A stretch of DNA of 64,000 bases from Ascidia mentula. Lineage: Eukaryota; Chordata; Ascidiacea; Phlebobranchia; Ascidiidae. The stretch is from positions 16,420,766 to 16,484,765 of the forward strand of contig OX387197.1 of assembly GCA_947561715.1 (NCBI GenBank), read 5' to 3'. Below the pieces are notes generated by a model. The model was not told the DNA's origin, did not search any database, and saw nothing but the letters and a program-made list of their open reading frames with translations. The position numbers and the translations under genes are program-made. Below, one piece after another: positions 47,281 through 59,811 of this stretch (the stretch's first letter is position 1; every line of letters begins with the position of its first letter).

Positions 47281-50200
47281 GGGCTTGGGGCTCGAAAAAA
47301 ACAGAGTCCAGCCTATCCCACCCAGTCTTAACTTCGGCCCTATCTCGCCCATTGTGAAGTGGGTCGAGAGTCCAGCCTATCCCACCCAGTCTTAACTTCG
47401 GCGCTATCTCGCCCATTGTTAAGTGGGTCGCGAAAAAAACAGAGTCCAGCCTATGTCTCCCATTGTTAAGTGGGCTTGGGGCTCGAAAAAAACAGAGTCC
47501 AACCTATCCCACCCAGTCTTAACTTCGGCCCTATCTCGCCCATTGTTAAGTGGGTCGCAAAAAAAACAAGAGTCCAGTCTATGTCTCCCATTGTTAAGTG
47601 GGCTTGGGGCTCGAAAAAAACAGAGTCCAGCCTATCCCACCCAGTCTTAACTTCGGCACTATCTCGCCCATTGTTAAGTGGGTCGCGAAAAAAACAGAGT
47701 TCAGCCTATGTCTCCCATTGTTAAGTGGGCTTGGGGCTCGAAAAAAACAGAGTCCAGCCTATGTCTCCCATTGTTAAGTGAGCTTGGGGCTCGAAAAAAA
47801 CAGAGTCCAACCTATCCCACCCAGTCTTAACTTCGGCCCTATCTCGCCCATTGTTAAGTGGGTCGCCAAAAAAACAGAGTCCAGCCTATGTCTGCCATTG
47901 TTAAGTGGGCTTGGGGCTCGAAAAAAACAGAGAACAGCCTATCCCACCCAGTCTTAACTTCGGCCCTATCTCGCCCATTGTTAAGTGGGTCGCAAAGAAA
48001 ACAGAGTCCAGCCTATGTCTGCCATTGTTAAGTGGGCTTGGGGCTCGAAAAAAACAGAGTCCAGCCTATAACACCCAGTCTTAACTTCGGCCCTATCTCG
48101 CCCATTGTTAAGTGGGTCGCGAAAAAAACAGAGTCCAGCCTATGTCTCCCATTGTTAAGTGAGCTTGGGGCTCGAAAAAAACAGAGTCCAGCCTATAACA
48201 CCCAGTCTTAACTTCGGCCCTATCTCGCCCATTGTTAAGTGGGTCGCGAAAAAAACAGAGTCCAGCCTATGTCTCCCATTGTTGAGTGGGTTTGGGGCTC
48301 GAAAAAAACAGAGTCCAGCCTATCCCACCCAGTCTTAACTTCGGCCCTATCTCGCCCATTGTTAAGTGGGTCGGGAAATAAACAGAGTCCAGCCTATAAC
48401 ACCCAGTCTTAACTTCGGCCCTATCTCGCCCATTGTTAAGTGGGTCGCAAAAAAAACAGAGTCCAGCCTATGTCTCCCATTGTTAAGTGGGCTTGGGGCT
48501 GGAAAAAAACAGAGTCCAGCCTATAACACCCAGTCTTAACTTCGGCCCTATCTCGCCCATTGTTAAGTGGGTCGCGAAAAAAACAGAGTTCAGCCTATGT
48601 CTCCCATTGTTAAGTGGGCTTGGGGCTCGAAAAAAACAGAGTCCAACCTATCCCACCCAGTCTTAACTTCGGCCCTATCTCGCCCATTGTTAAGTGGGTC
48701 GCCAAAAAAACAGAGTCCAGCCTATGTCTGCCATTGTTAAGTGGGCTTGGGGCTCGAAAAAAACAGAGTCCAGCCTATCCCACCCAGTCTTAACTTCGGC
48801 CCTATCTCGCCCATTGTTAAGTGGGTCGCGAAGAAAACAGAGTCCAGCCTATGTCTGCCATTGTTAAGTGGGCTTGGGGCTCGAAAAAAACAGAGTCCAG
48901 CCTATAACACCCAGTCTTAACTTCGGCCCTATCTCGCCCATTGTTAAGTGGGTCGCGAAAAAAACAGAGTCCAGCCTATGTCTCCCATTGTTAAGTGAGC
49001 TTGGGGCTCGAAAAAAACAGAGTCCAGCCTATCCCACCCAGTCTTAACTTCGGCCCTATCTCGCCCATTGTTAAGTGGGTCGCGAAAAAAACAGAGTCCA
49101 GCCTATGTCTCCCATTGTTAAGTGGGCTTGGGGCTCGAAAAAAACAGAGTCCAGCCTATAACACCCAGTCTTAACTTCGGCCCTATCTCGCCCATTGTTA
49201 AGTGGGTCGCAAAAAAAACAGAGTCCAGCCTATGTCTGCCATTGTTAAGTGGGCTTGGGGCTCGAAAAAAACAGAGTCCAGCCTATAACACCCAGTCTTA
49301 ACTTCGGCCCTATCTAGCCCATTGTTAAGTGGGTCGCGAAAAAAACAGAGTCCAGCCTATGTCTCCCATTGTTAAGTGGGCTTGGGGCTCGAAAAAAACA
49401 GAGTCCAGCCTATCCCACCCAGTCTTAACTTCGGCCCTATCTCGCCCATTGTTAAGTGGGTCGCGAAAAAAACAGAGTCCAGCCTATGTCTGCCATTGTT
49501 AAGTGGGCTTGGGGCTCGAAAAAAACAGAGTCCAGCCTATAAAACCCAGTCTTAACTTCGGCCCTATTTCGCCCATTGTTAAGTGGGTCGCGAAAAAAAC
49601 AGAGTCCAGCCTATGTCTCCCATTGTTAAGTGGGCTTGGGGCTCGAAAAAAACAGAGTCCAGCCTATCCCACCCAGTCTTAACTTCGGCCCTATCTCGCC
49701 CATTGTTAAGTGGGTCGCAAAAAAAACAGAGTCCAGCCTATGTCTCCCATTGTTAAGTGGGCTTGGGGCTCGAAAAAAACAGAGTCCAGCCTATCCCACC
49801 CAGTCTTAACTTCGGCCCTATCTCGCCCATTGTTAAGTGGGTCGCGAAAAAAACACAGTCCAGCCTATGTCTCCCATTGTTAAGTGGGCTTGGGGCTCGA
49901 AAAAAACAGAGTCCAGCCTATCCCACCCAGTCTTAACTTCGGCCCTATCTCGCCCATTGTTAAGTGGGTCGCGAAAAAAACAGAGTCCAGCCTATGTCTC
50001 CCATTGTTGAGTGGGTTTGGGGCTCGAAAAAAACAGAGTCCAGCCTATCCCACCCAGTCTTAACTTCGGCCCTATCTCGCCCATTGTTAAGTGGGTCGGG
50101 AAATAAACAGAGTCCAGCCTATAACACCCAGTCTTAACTTCGGCCGTATCTCGCCCATTGTTAAGTGGGTCGCAAAAAAAACAGAGTCCAGCCTATGTCT

Positions 50201-51567
50201 CCCATTGTTAAGTGGGCTTGGGGCTGGAAAAAAACAGAGTCCAGCCTATCCCACCCAGTCTTAACTTCGGCCCTATCTCGCCCATTGTTAAGTGGGCTTG
50301 GGGCTCGAAAAAAACAGAGTCCAGCCTATCCCACCCAGTCTTAACTTCGGCCTTATCTCGCCCATTGTGAAGTGGGTCGCAAAAAAAACAGAGTCCAGCC
50401 TATGTCTCCCATTGTTAAGTGGGCTTGGGGCTCGAAAAAAAACAGAGTCCAGCCTATGTCTCCCATTGTTAAGCGGGCTTGGGGCTCGAAAAAAACAGAG
50501 TCCAGCCTATAACACCCAGTTGTAACTTCGGCCCTATCTCGCCTATTGTTAAGTGGGTCGCGAAAAAAACAGAGTCCAGCCTATGTCTCCCATTGTTAAG
50601 TGGGTTTGGGGCTCGAAAAAAACAGAGTCCAGCCTATCCCACCCAGTCTTAACTTCGGCCCTATCTCGCCCATTGTTAAGTGGGTCGGGAAATAAACAGA
50701 GTCCAGCCAATAACACCCAGTCTTAACTTCGGCCCTATCTCGCCCATTGTTAAGTGGGTCGCAAAAAAAACAGAGTCCAGCCTATGTCTCCCATTGTTAA
50801 GTGGGCTTGGGGCTGGAAAAAAACAGAGTCCAGCCTATCCCACCCAGTCTTAACTTCGGCCCTATCTCGCCCATTGTTAAGTGGGCTTGGGGCTCGAAAA
50901 AAACAGAGTCCAGCCTATCCCACCCAGTCTTAACTTCGGCCTTATCTCGCCCATTGTGAAGTGGGTCGCAAAAAAAACAGAGTCCAGCCTATCCCACCCA
51001 GTCTTAACTTCGGCCCTATTTCGCCCATTGTTAAGTGGGTCGCGAAAAAAACAGAGTCCAGCCTATGTCTCCCATTGTTAAGTGGGCTTGGGGCTCGAAA
51101 AAAACAGAGTCCAGCCTATCCCACCCAGTCTTAACTTCGGCCCTATCTAGCCCATTGTTAAGTGGGTCGCGAAAAAAACAGAGTCCAGCCTATGTCTCCC
51201 ATTGTTAAGTGGGCTTGGGGCTCGAAAAAAACAGAGTCCAGCCTATCCCACCCAGTCTTAACTTCGGCACTATCTCGCCCATTGTTAAGTGGGTCGCGAA
51301 AAAAACAGATTTCAGCCTATGTCTCCCATTGTTAAGTGGGCTTGGGGCTCGAAAAAAACAGAGTCCAGCCTATGTCTCCCATTGTTGAGTGGGTTTGGGG
51401 CTCGAAAAAAACAGAGTCCAGCCTATCCCACCCAGTCTTAACTTCGGCCCTATCTCGCCCATTGTTAAGTGGGTCGGGAAATAAACAGAGTCCAGCCTAT
51501 AACACCCAGTCTTAACTTCGGCCCTATCTCGCCCATTGTTAAGTGGGCTTGGGGCTCGAAAAAAACA
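47150..51567 (+). repeat. 4418-bp HOR copy a
   Basis: Starts just after the hybrid unit 47070-47149. Contains the A-tract-less B (about 47363), the AACAAGAGTCCAGTC unit, CAGAGAACAG B and CAGATTTCAG A. It is one 53-bp A unit (GTGAGC type) shorter than the next copy; the missing unit lies near 48640. Confidence 0.85.
47304..47367 (+). repeat. 64-bp B monomer lacking its A-tract
   Basis: The tail reads GTGGGTCGAGAGTCC, so 10 nt (CGAAAAAAAC) are missing between TCG and AGAGTCC and the A7 tract is gone. The same junction occurs at about 51781, 56252 and 57694, one per start of the zone IV HOR. It is a single event copied with the HOR. Confidence 0.8.
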
Positions 51568-54500
51568 GAGTCCAGCCTATCCCACCCAGTCTTAACTTCG
51601 GCCTTATCTCGCCCATTGTGAAGTGGGTCGCAAAAAAAACAGAGTCCAGCCTATCCCACCCAGTCTTAACTTCGGCCCTATCTCGCCCATTGTTAAGTGG
51701 GCTTGGGGCTCGAAAAAAACAGAGTCCAGCCTATCCCACCCAGTCTTAACTTCGGCCCTATCTCGCCCATTGTGAAGTGGGTCGAGAGTCCAGCCTATCC
51801 CACCCAGTCTTAACTTCGGCGCTATCTCGCCCATTGTTAAGTGGGTCGCGAAAAAAACAGAGTCCAGCCTATGTCTCCCATTGTTAAGTGGGCTTGGGGC
51901 TCGAAAAAAACAGAGTCCAACCTATCCCACCCAGTCTTAACTTCGGCCCTATCTCGCCCATTGTTAAGTGGGTCGCAAAAAAAACAAGAGTCCAGTCTAT
52001 GTCTCCCATTGTTAAGTGGGCTTGGGGCTCGAAAAAAACAGAGTCCAGCCTATCCCACCCAGTCTTAACTTCGGCACTATCTCGCCCATTGTTAAGTGGG
52101 TCGCGAAAAAAACAGAGTTCAGCCTATGTCTCCCATTGTTAAGTGGGCTTGGGGCTCGAAAAAAACAGAGTCCAGCCTATGTCTCCCATTGTTAAGTGAG
52201 CTTGGGGCTCGAAAAAAACAGAGTCCAACCTATCCCACCCAGTCTTAACTTCGGCCCTATCTCGCCCATTGTTAAGTGGGTCGCCAAAAAAACAGAGTCC
52301 AGCCTATGTCTGCCATTGTTAAGTGGGCTTGGGGCTCGAAAAAAACAGAGAACAGCCTATCCCACCCAGTCTTAACTTCGGCCCTATCTCGCCCATTGTT
52401 AAGTGGGTCGCAAAGAAAACAGAGTCCAGCCTATGTCTGCCATTGTTAAGTGGGCTTGGGGCTCGAAAAAAACAGAGTCCAGCCTATAACACCCAGTCTT
52501 AACTTCGGCCCTATCTCGCCCATTGTTAAGTGGGTCGCGAAAAAAACAGAGTCCAGCCTATGTCTCCCATTGTTAAGTGAGCTTGGGGCTCGAAAAAAAC
52601 AGAGTCCAGCCTATAACACCCAGTCTTAACTTCGGCCCTATCTCGCCCATTGTTAAGTGGGTCGCGAAAAAAACAGAGTCCAGCCTATGTCTCCCATTGT
52701 TGAGTGGGTTTGGGGCTCGAAAAAAACAGAGTCCAGCCTATCCCACCCAGTCTTAACTTCGGCCCTATCTCGCCCATTGTTAAGTGGGTCGGGAAATAAA
52801 CAGAGTCCAGCCTATAACACCCAGTCTTAACTTCGGCCCTATCTCGCCCATTGTTAAGTGGGTCGCAAAAAAAACAGAGTCCAGCCTATGTCTCCCATTG
52901 TTAAGTGGGCTTGGGGCTGGAAAAAAACAGAGTCCAGCCTATAACACCCAGTCTTAACTTCGGCCCTATCTCGCCCATTGTTAAGTGGGTCGCGAAAAAA
53001 ACAGAGTTCAGCCTATGTCTCCCATTGTTAAGTGGGCTTGGGGCTCGAAAAAAACAGAGTCCAGCCTATGTCTCCCATTGTTAAGTGAGCTTGGGGCTCG
53101 AAAAAAACAGAGTCCAACCTATCCCACCCAGTCTTAACTTCGGCCCTATCTCGCCCATTGTTAAGTGGGTCGCCAAAAAAACAGAGTCCAGCCTATGTCT
53201 GCCATTGTTAAGTGGGCTTGGGGCTCGAAAAAAACAGAGTCCAGCCTATCCCACCCAGTCTTAACTTCGGCCCTATCTCGCCCATTGTTAAGTGGGTCGC
53301 GAAGAAAACAGAGTCCAGCCTATGTCTGCCATTGTTAAGTGGGCTTGGGGCTCGAAAAAAACAGAGTCCAGCCTATAACACCCAGTCTTAACTTCGGCCC
53401 TATCTCGCCCATTGTTAAGTGGGTCGCGAAAAAAACAGAGTCCAGCCTATGTCTCCCATTGTTAAGTGAGCTTGGGGCTCGAAAAAAACAGAGTCCAGCC
53501 TATCCCACCCAGTCTTAACTTCGGCCCTATCTCGCCCATTGTTAAGTGGGTCGCGAAAAAAACAGAGTCCAGCCTATGTCTCCCATTGTTAAGTGGGCTT
53601 GGGGCTCGAAAAAAACAGAGTCCAGCCTATAACACCCAGTCTTAACTTCGGCCCTATCTCGCCCATTGTTAAGTGGGTCGCAAAAAAAACAGAGTCCAGC
53701 CTATGTCTGCCATTGTTAAGTGGGCTTGGGGCTCGAAAAAAACAGAGTCCAGCCTATAACACCCAGTCTTAACTTCGGCCCTATCTAGCCCATTGTTAAG
53801 TGGGTCGCGAAAAAAACAGAGTCCAGCCTATGTCTCCCATTGTTAAGTGGGCTTGGGGCTCGAAAAAAACAGAGTCCAGCCTATCCCACCCAGTCTTAAC
53901 TTCGGCCCTATCTCGCCCATTGTTAAGTGGGTCGCGAAAAAAACAGAGTCCAGCCTATGTCTGCCATTGTTAAGTGGGCTTGGGGCTCGAAAAAAACAGA
54001 GTCCAGCCTATAAAACCCAGTCTTAACTTCGGCCCTATTTCGCCCATTGTTAAGTGGGTCGCGAAAAAAACAGAGTCCAGCCTATGTCTCCCATTGTTAA
54101 GTGGGCTTGGGGCTCGAAAAAAACAGAGTCCAGCCTATCCCACCCAGTCTTAACTTCGGCCCTATCTCGCCCATTGTTAAGTGGGTCGCAAAAAAAACAG
54201 AGTCCAGCCTATGTCTCCCATTGTTAAGTGGGCTTGGGGCTCGAAAAAAACAGAGTCCAGCCTATCCCACCCAGTCTTAACTTCGGCCCTATCTCGCCCA
54301 TTGTTAAGTGGGTCGCGAAAAAAACACAGTCCAGCCTATGTCTCCCATTGTTAAGTGGGCTTGGGGCTCGAAAAAAACAGAGTCCAGCCTATCCCACCCA
54401 GTCTTAACTTCGGCCCTATCTCGCCCATTGTTAAGTGGGTCGCGAAAAAAACAGAGTCCAGCCTATGTCTCCCATTGTTGAGTGGGTTTGGGGCTCGAAA

Positions 54501-56038
54501 AAAACAGAGTCCAGCCTATCCCACCCAGTCTTAACTTCGGCCCTATCTCGCCCATTGTTAAGTGGGTCGGGAAATAAACAGAGTCCAGCCTATAACACCC
54601 AGTCTTAACTTCGGCCGTATCTCGCCCATTGTTAAGTGGGTCGCAAAAAAAACAGAGTCCAGCCTATGTCTCCCATTGTTAAGTGGGCTTGGGGCTGGAA
54701 AAAAACAGAGTCCAGCCTATCCCACCCAGTCTTAACTTCGGCCCTATCTCGCCCATTGTTAAGTGGGCTTGGGGCTCGAAAAAAACAGAGTCCAGCCTAT
54801 CCCACCCAGTCTTAACTTCGGCCTTATCTCGCCCATTGTGAAGTGGGTCGCAAAAAAAACAGAGTCCAGCCTATGTCTCCCATTGTTAAGTGGGCTTGGG
54901 GCTCGAAAAAAAACAGAGTCCAGCCTATGTCTCCCATTGTTAAGCGGGCTTGGGGCTCGAAAAAAACAGAGTCCAGCCTATAACACCCAGTTGTAACTTC
55001 GGCCCTATCTCGCCTATTGTTAAGTGGGTCGCGAAAAAAACAGAGTCCAGCCTATGTCTCCCATTGTTAAGTGGGTTTGGGGCTCGAAAAAAACAGAGTC
55101 CAGCCTATCCCACCCAGTCTTAACTTCGGCCCTATCTCGCCCATTGTTAAGTGGGTCGGGAAATAAACAGAGTCCAGCCAATAACACCCAGTCTTAACTT
55201 CGGCCCTATCTCGCCCATTGTTAAGTGGGTCGCAAAAAAAACAGAGTCCAGCCTATGTCTCCCATTGTTAAGTGGGCTTGGGGCTGGAAAAAAACAGAGT
55301 CCAGCCTATCCCACCCAGTCTTAACTTCGGCCCTATCTCGCCCATTGTTAAGTGGGCTTGGGGCTCGAAAAAAACAGAGTCCAGCCTATCCCACCCAGTC
55401 TTAACTTCGGCCTTATCTCGCCCATTGTGAAGTGGGTCGCAAAAAAAACAGAGTCCAGCCTATCCCACCCAGTCTTAACTTCGGCCCTATTTCGCCCATT
55501 GTTAAGTGGGTCGCGAAAAAAACAGAGTCCAGCCTATGTCTCCCATTGTTAAGTGGGCTTGGGGCTCGAAAAAAACAGAGTCCAGCCTATCCCACCCAGT
55601 CTTAACTTCGGCCCTATCTAGCCCATTGTTAAGTGGGTCGCGAAAAAAACAGAGTCCAGCCTATGTCTCCCATTGTTAAGTGGGCTTGGGGCTCGAAAAA
55701 AACAGAGTCCAGCCTATCCCACCCAGTCTTAACTTCGGCACTATCTCGCCCATTGTTAAGTGGGTCGCGAAAAAAACAGATTTCAGCCTATGTCTCCCAT
55801 TGTTAAGTGGGCTTGGGGCTCGAAAAAAACAGAGTCCAGCCTATGTCTCCCATTGTTGAGTGGGTTTGGGGCTCGAAAAAAACAGAGTCCAGCCTATCCC
55901 ACCCAGTCTTAACTTCGGCCCTATCTCGCCCATTGTTAAGTGGGTCGGGAAATAAACAGAGTCCAGCCTATAACACCCAGTCTTAACTTCGGCCCTATCT
56001 CGCCCATTGTTAAGTGGGCTTGGGGCTCGAAAAAAACA
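51568..56038 (+). repeat. 4471-bp HOR copy b (fullest)
   Basis: Same series of marks as copy a, shifted 4418 at the start and 4471 after the extra GTGAGC A unit at about 53057-53109. Marks include the A-tract-less B at about 51781, hybrids at 51642, 54708, 55297 and 55959, and the CAGTTGTAAC B near 54989. Confidence 0.85.
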
Positions 56039-57480
56039 GAGTCCAGCCTATCCCACCCAGTCTTAACTTCGGCCTTATCTCGCCCATTGTGAAGTGGGTC
56101 GCAAAAAAAACAGAGTCCAGCCTATCCCACCCAGTCTTAACTTCGGCCCTATCTCGCCCATTGTTAAGTGGGCTTGGGGCTCGAAAAAAACAGAGTCCAG
56201 CCTATCCCACCCAGTCTTAACTTCGGCCCTATCTCGCCCATTGTGAAGTGGGTCGAGAGTCCAGCCTATCCCACCCAGTCTTAACTTCGGCGCTATCTCG
56301 CCCATTGTTAAGTGGGTCGCGAAAAAAACAGAGTCCAGCCTATGTCTCCCATTGTTAAGTGGGCTTGGGGCTCGAAAAAAACAGAGTCCAACCTATCCCA
56401 CCCAGTCTTAACTTCGGCCCTATCTCGCCCATTGTTAAGTGGGTCGCAAAAAAAACAAGAGTCCAGTCTATGTCTCCCATTGTTAAGTGGGCTTGGGGCT
56501 CGAAAAAAACAGAGTCCAGCCTATCCCACCCAGTCTTAACTTCGGCACTATCTCGCCCATTGTTAAGTGGGTCGCGAAAAAAACAGAGTTCAGCCTATGT
56601 CTCCCATTGTTAAGTGGGCTTGGGGCTCGAAAAAAACAGAGTCCAGCCTATGTCTCCCATTGTTAAGTGAGCTTGGGGCTCGAAAAAAACAGAGTCCAAC
56701 CTATCCCACCCAGTCTTAACTTCGGCCCTATCTCGCCCATTGTTAAGTGGGTCGCCAAAAAAACAGAGTCCAGCCTATGTCTGCCATTGTTAAGTGGGCT
56801 TGGGGCTCGAAAAAAACAGAGAACAGCCTATCCCACCCAGTCTTAACTTCGGCCCTATCTCGCCCATTGTTAAGTGGGTCGCGAAAAAAACAGAGTCCAG
56901 CCTATGTCTCCCATTGTTAAGTGAGCTTGGGGCTCGAAAAAAACAGAGTCCAGCCTATAACACCCAGTCTTAACTTCGGCCCTATCTCGCCCATTGTTAA
57001 GTGGGTCGCGAAAAAAACAGAGTCCAGCCTATGTCTCCCATTGTTAAGTGAGCTTGGGGCTCGAAAAAAACAGAGTCCAGCCTATAACACCCAGTCTTAA
57101 CTTCGGCCCTATCTCGCCCATTGTTAAGTGGGTCGCGAAAAAAACAGAGTCCAGCCTATGTCTCCCATTGTTGAGTGGGTTTGGGGCTCGAAAAAAACAG
57201 AGTCCAGCCTATCCCACCCAGTCTTAACTTCGGCCCTATCTCGCCCATTGTTAAGTGGGTCGGGAAATAAACAGAGTCCAGCCTATAACACCCAGTCTTA
57301 ACTTCGGCCCTATCTCGCCCATTGTTAAGTGGGTCGCAAAAAAAACAGAGTCCAGCCTATGTCTCCCATTGTTAAGTGGGCTTGGGGCTGGAAAAAAACA
57401 GAGTCCAGCCTATCCCACCCAGTCTTAACTTCGGCCCTATCTCGCCCATTGTTAAGTGGGCTTGGGGCTCGAAAAAAACA
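56039..57480 (+). repeat. 1442-bp HOR copy c (shortened)
   Basis: Begins like copy b (A-tract-less B at about 56252, AACAAGAGTCC, CAGAGAACAG). It then rejoins a GTTGAG/GGGAAATAAA/GGGGCTGG series and closes with a hybrid unit at 57401-57480, so the HOR restarts after 1442 bp. Confidence 0.8.
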
Positions 57481-59811
57481 GAGTCCAGCCTATCCCACCC
57501 AGTCTTAACTTCGGCCTTATCTCGCCCATTGTGAAGTGGGTCGCAAAAAAAACAGAGTCCAGCCTATCCCACCCAGTCTTAACTTCGGCCCTATCTCGCC
57601 CATTGTTAAGTGGGCTTGGGGCTCGAAAAAAACAGAGTCCAGCCTATCCCACCCAGTCTTAACTTCGGCCCTATCTCGCCCATTGTGAAGTGGGTCGAGA
57701 GTCCAGCCTATCCCACCCAGTCTTAACTTCGGCCCTATCTCGCCCATTGTTAAGTGGGTCGCGAAAAAAACAGAGTCCAGCCTATGTCTCCCATTGTTAA
57801 GTGGGCTTGGGGCTCGAAAAAAACAGAGTCCAACCTATCCCACCCAGTCTTAACTTCGGCCCTATCTCGCCCATTGTTAAGTGGGTCGCAAAAAAAACAA
57901 GAGTCCAGTCTATGTCTCCCATTGTTAAGTGGGCTTGGGGCTCGAAAAAAACAGAGTCCAGCCTATCCCACCCAGTCTTAACTTCGGCACTATCTCGCCC
58001 ATTGTTAAGTGGGTCGCGAAAAAAACAGAGTTCAGCCTATGTCTCCCATTGTTAAGTGGGCTTGGGGCTCGAAAAAAACAGAGTCCAGCCTATGTCTCCC
58101 ATTGTTAAGTGAGCTTGGGGCTCGAAAAAAACAGAGTCCAACCTATCCCACCCAGTCTTAACTTCGGCCCTATCTCGCCCATTGTTAAGTGGGTCGCCAA
58201 AAAAACAGAGTCCAGCCTATGTCTGCCATTGTTAAGTGGGCTTGGGGCTCGAAAAAAACAGAGTCCAGCCTATCCCACCCAGTCTTAACTTCGGCCCTAT
58301 CTCGCCCATTGTTAAGTGGGTCGCGAAGAAAACAGAGTCCAGCCTATGTCTGCCATTGTTAAGTGGGCTTGGGGCTCGAAAAAAACAGAGTCCAGCCTAT
58401 AACACCCAGTCTTAACTTCGGCCCTATCTCGCCCATTGTTAAGTGGGTCGCGAAAAAAACAGAGTCCAGCCTATGTCTCCCATTGTTAAGTGAGCTTGGG
58501 GCTCGAAAAAAACAGAGTCCAGCCTATCCCACCCAGTCTTAACTTCGGCCCTATCTCGCCCATTGTTAAGTGGGTCGCGAAAAAAACAGAGTCCAGCCTA
58601 TGTCTCCCATTGTTAAGTGGGCTTGGGGCTCGAAAAAAACAGAGTCCAGCCTATAACACCCAGTCTTAACTTCGGCCCTATCTCGCCCATTGTTAAGTGG
58701 GTCGCAAAAAAAACAGAGTCCAGCCTATGTCTGCCATTGTTAAGTGGGCTTGGGGCTCGAAAAAAACAGAGTCCAGCCTATAACACCCAGTCTTAACTTC
58801 GGCCCTATCTAGCCCATTGTTAAGTGGGTCGCGAAAAAAACAGAGTCCAGCCTATGTCTCCCATTGTTAAGTGGGCTTGGGGCTCGAAAAAAACAGAGTC
58901 CAGCCTATCCCACCCAGTCTTAACTTCGGCCCTATCTCGCCCATTGTTAAGTGGGTCGCGAAAAAAACAGAGTCCAGCCTATGTCTGCCATTGTTAAGTG
59001 GGCTTGGGGCTCGAAAAAAACAGAGTCCAGCCTATAAAACCCAGTCTTAACTTCGGCCCTATTTCGCCCATTGTTAAGTGGGTCGCGAAAAAAACAGAGT
59101 CCAGCCTATGTCTCCCATTGTTAAGTGGGCTTGGGGCTCGAAAAAAACAGAGTCCAGCCTATCCCACCCAGTCTTAACTTCGGCCCTATCTCGCCCATTG
59201 TTAAGTGGGTCGCAAAAAAAACAGAGTCCAGCCTATGTCTCCCATTGTTAAGTGGGCTTGGGGCTCGAAAAAAACAGAGTCCAGCCTATCCCACCCAGTC
59301 TTAACTTCGGCCCTATCTCGCCCATTGTTAAGTGGGTCGCGAAAAAAACACAGTCCAGCCTATGTCTCCCATTGTTAAGTGGGCTTGGGGCTCGAAAAAA
59401 ACAGAGTCCAGCCTATCCCACCCAGTCTTAACTTCGGCCCTATCTCGCCCATTGTTAAGTGGGTCGCGAAAAAAACAGAGTCCAGCCTATGTCTCCCATT
59501 GTTGAGTGGGTTTGGGGCTCGAAAAAAACAGAGTCCAGCCTATCCCACCCAGTCTTAACTTCGGCCCTATCTCGCCCATTGTTAAGTGGGTCGGGAAATA
59601 AACAGAGTCCAGCCTATAACACCCAGTCTTAACTTCGGCCGTATCTCGCCCATTGTTAAGTGGGTCGCAAAAAAAACAGAGTCCAGCCTATGTCTCCCAT
59701 TGTTAAGTGGGCTTGGGGCTGGAAAAAAACAGAGTCCAGCCTATCCCACCCAGTCTTAACTTCGGCCCTATCTCGCCCATTGTTAAGTGGGCTTGGGGCT
59801 CGAAAAAAACA
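57481..59811 (+). repeat. 2331-bp HOR copy d, with an 889-bp loss
   Basis: Matches copy b from 51568 to 54787, but is 889 bp shorter (3220 versus 2331 bp between equivalent points). In copy b, two B units beginning GAGTCCAACCTATCCC with GTCGCC lie at 52221 and 53110, 889 bp apart. Copy d has one such unit where copy b has two plus everything between them. Ends at the hybrid 59732-59811. Confidence 0.82.
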
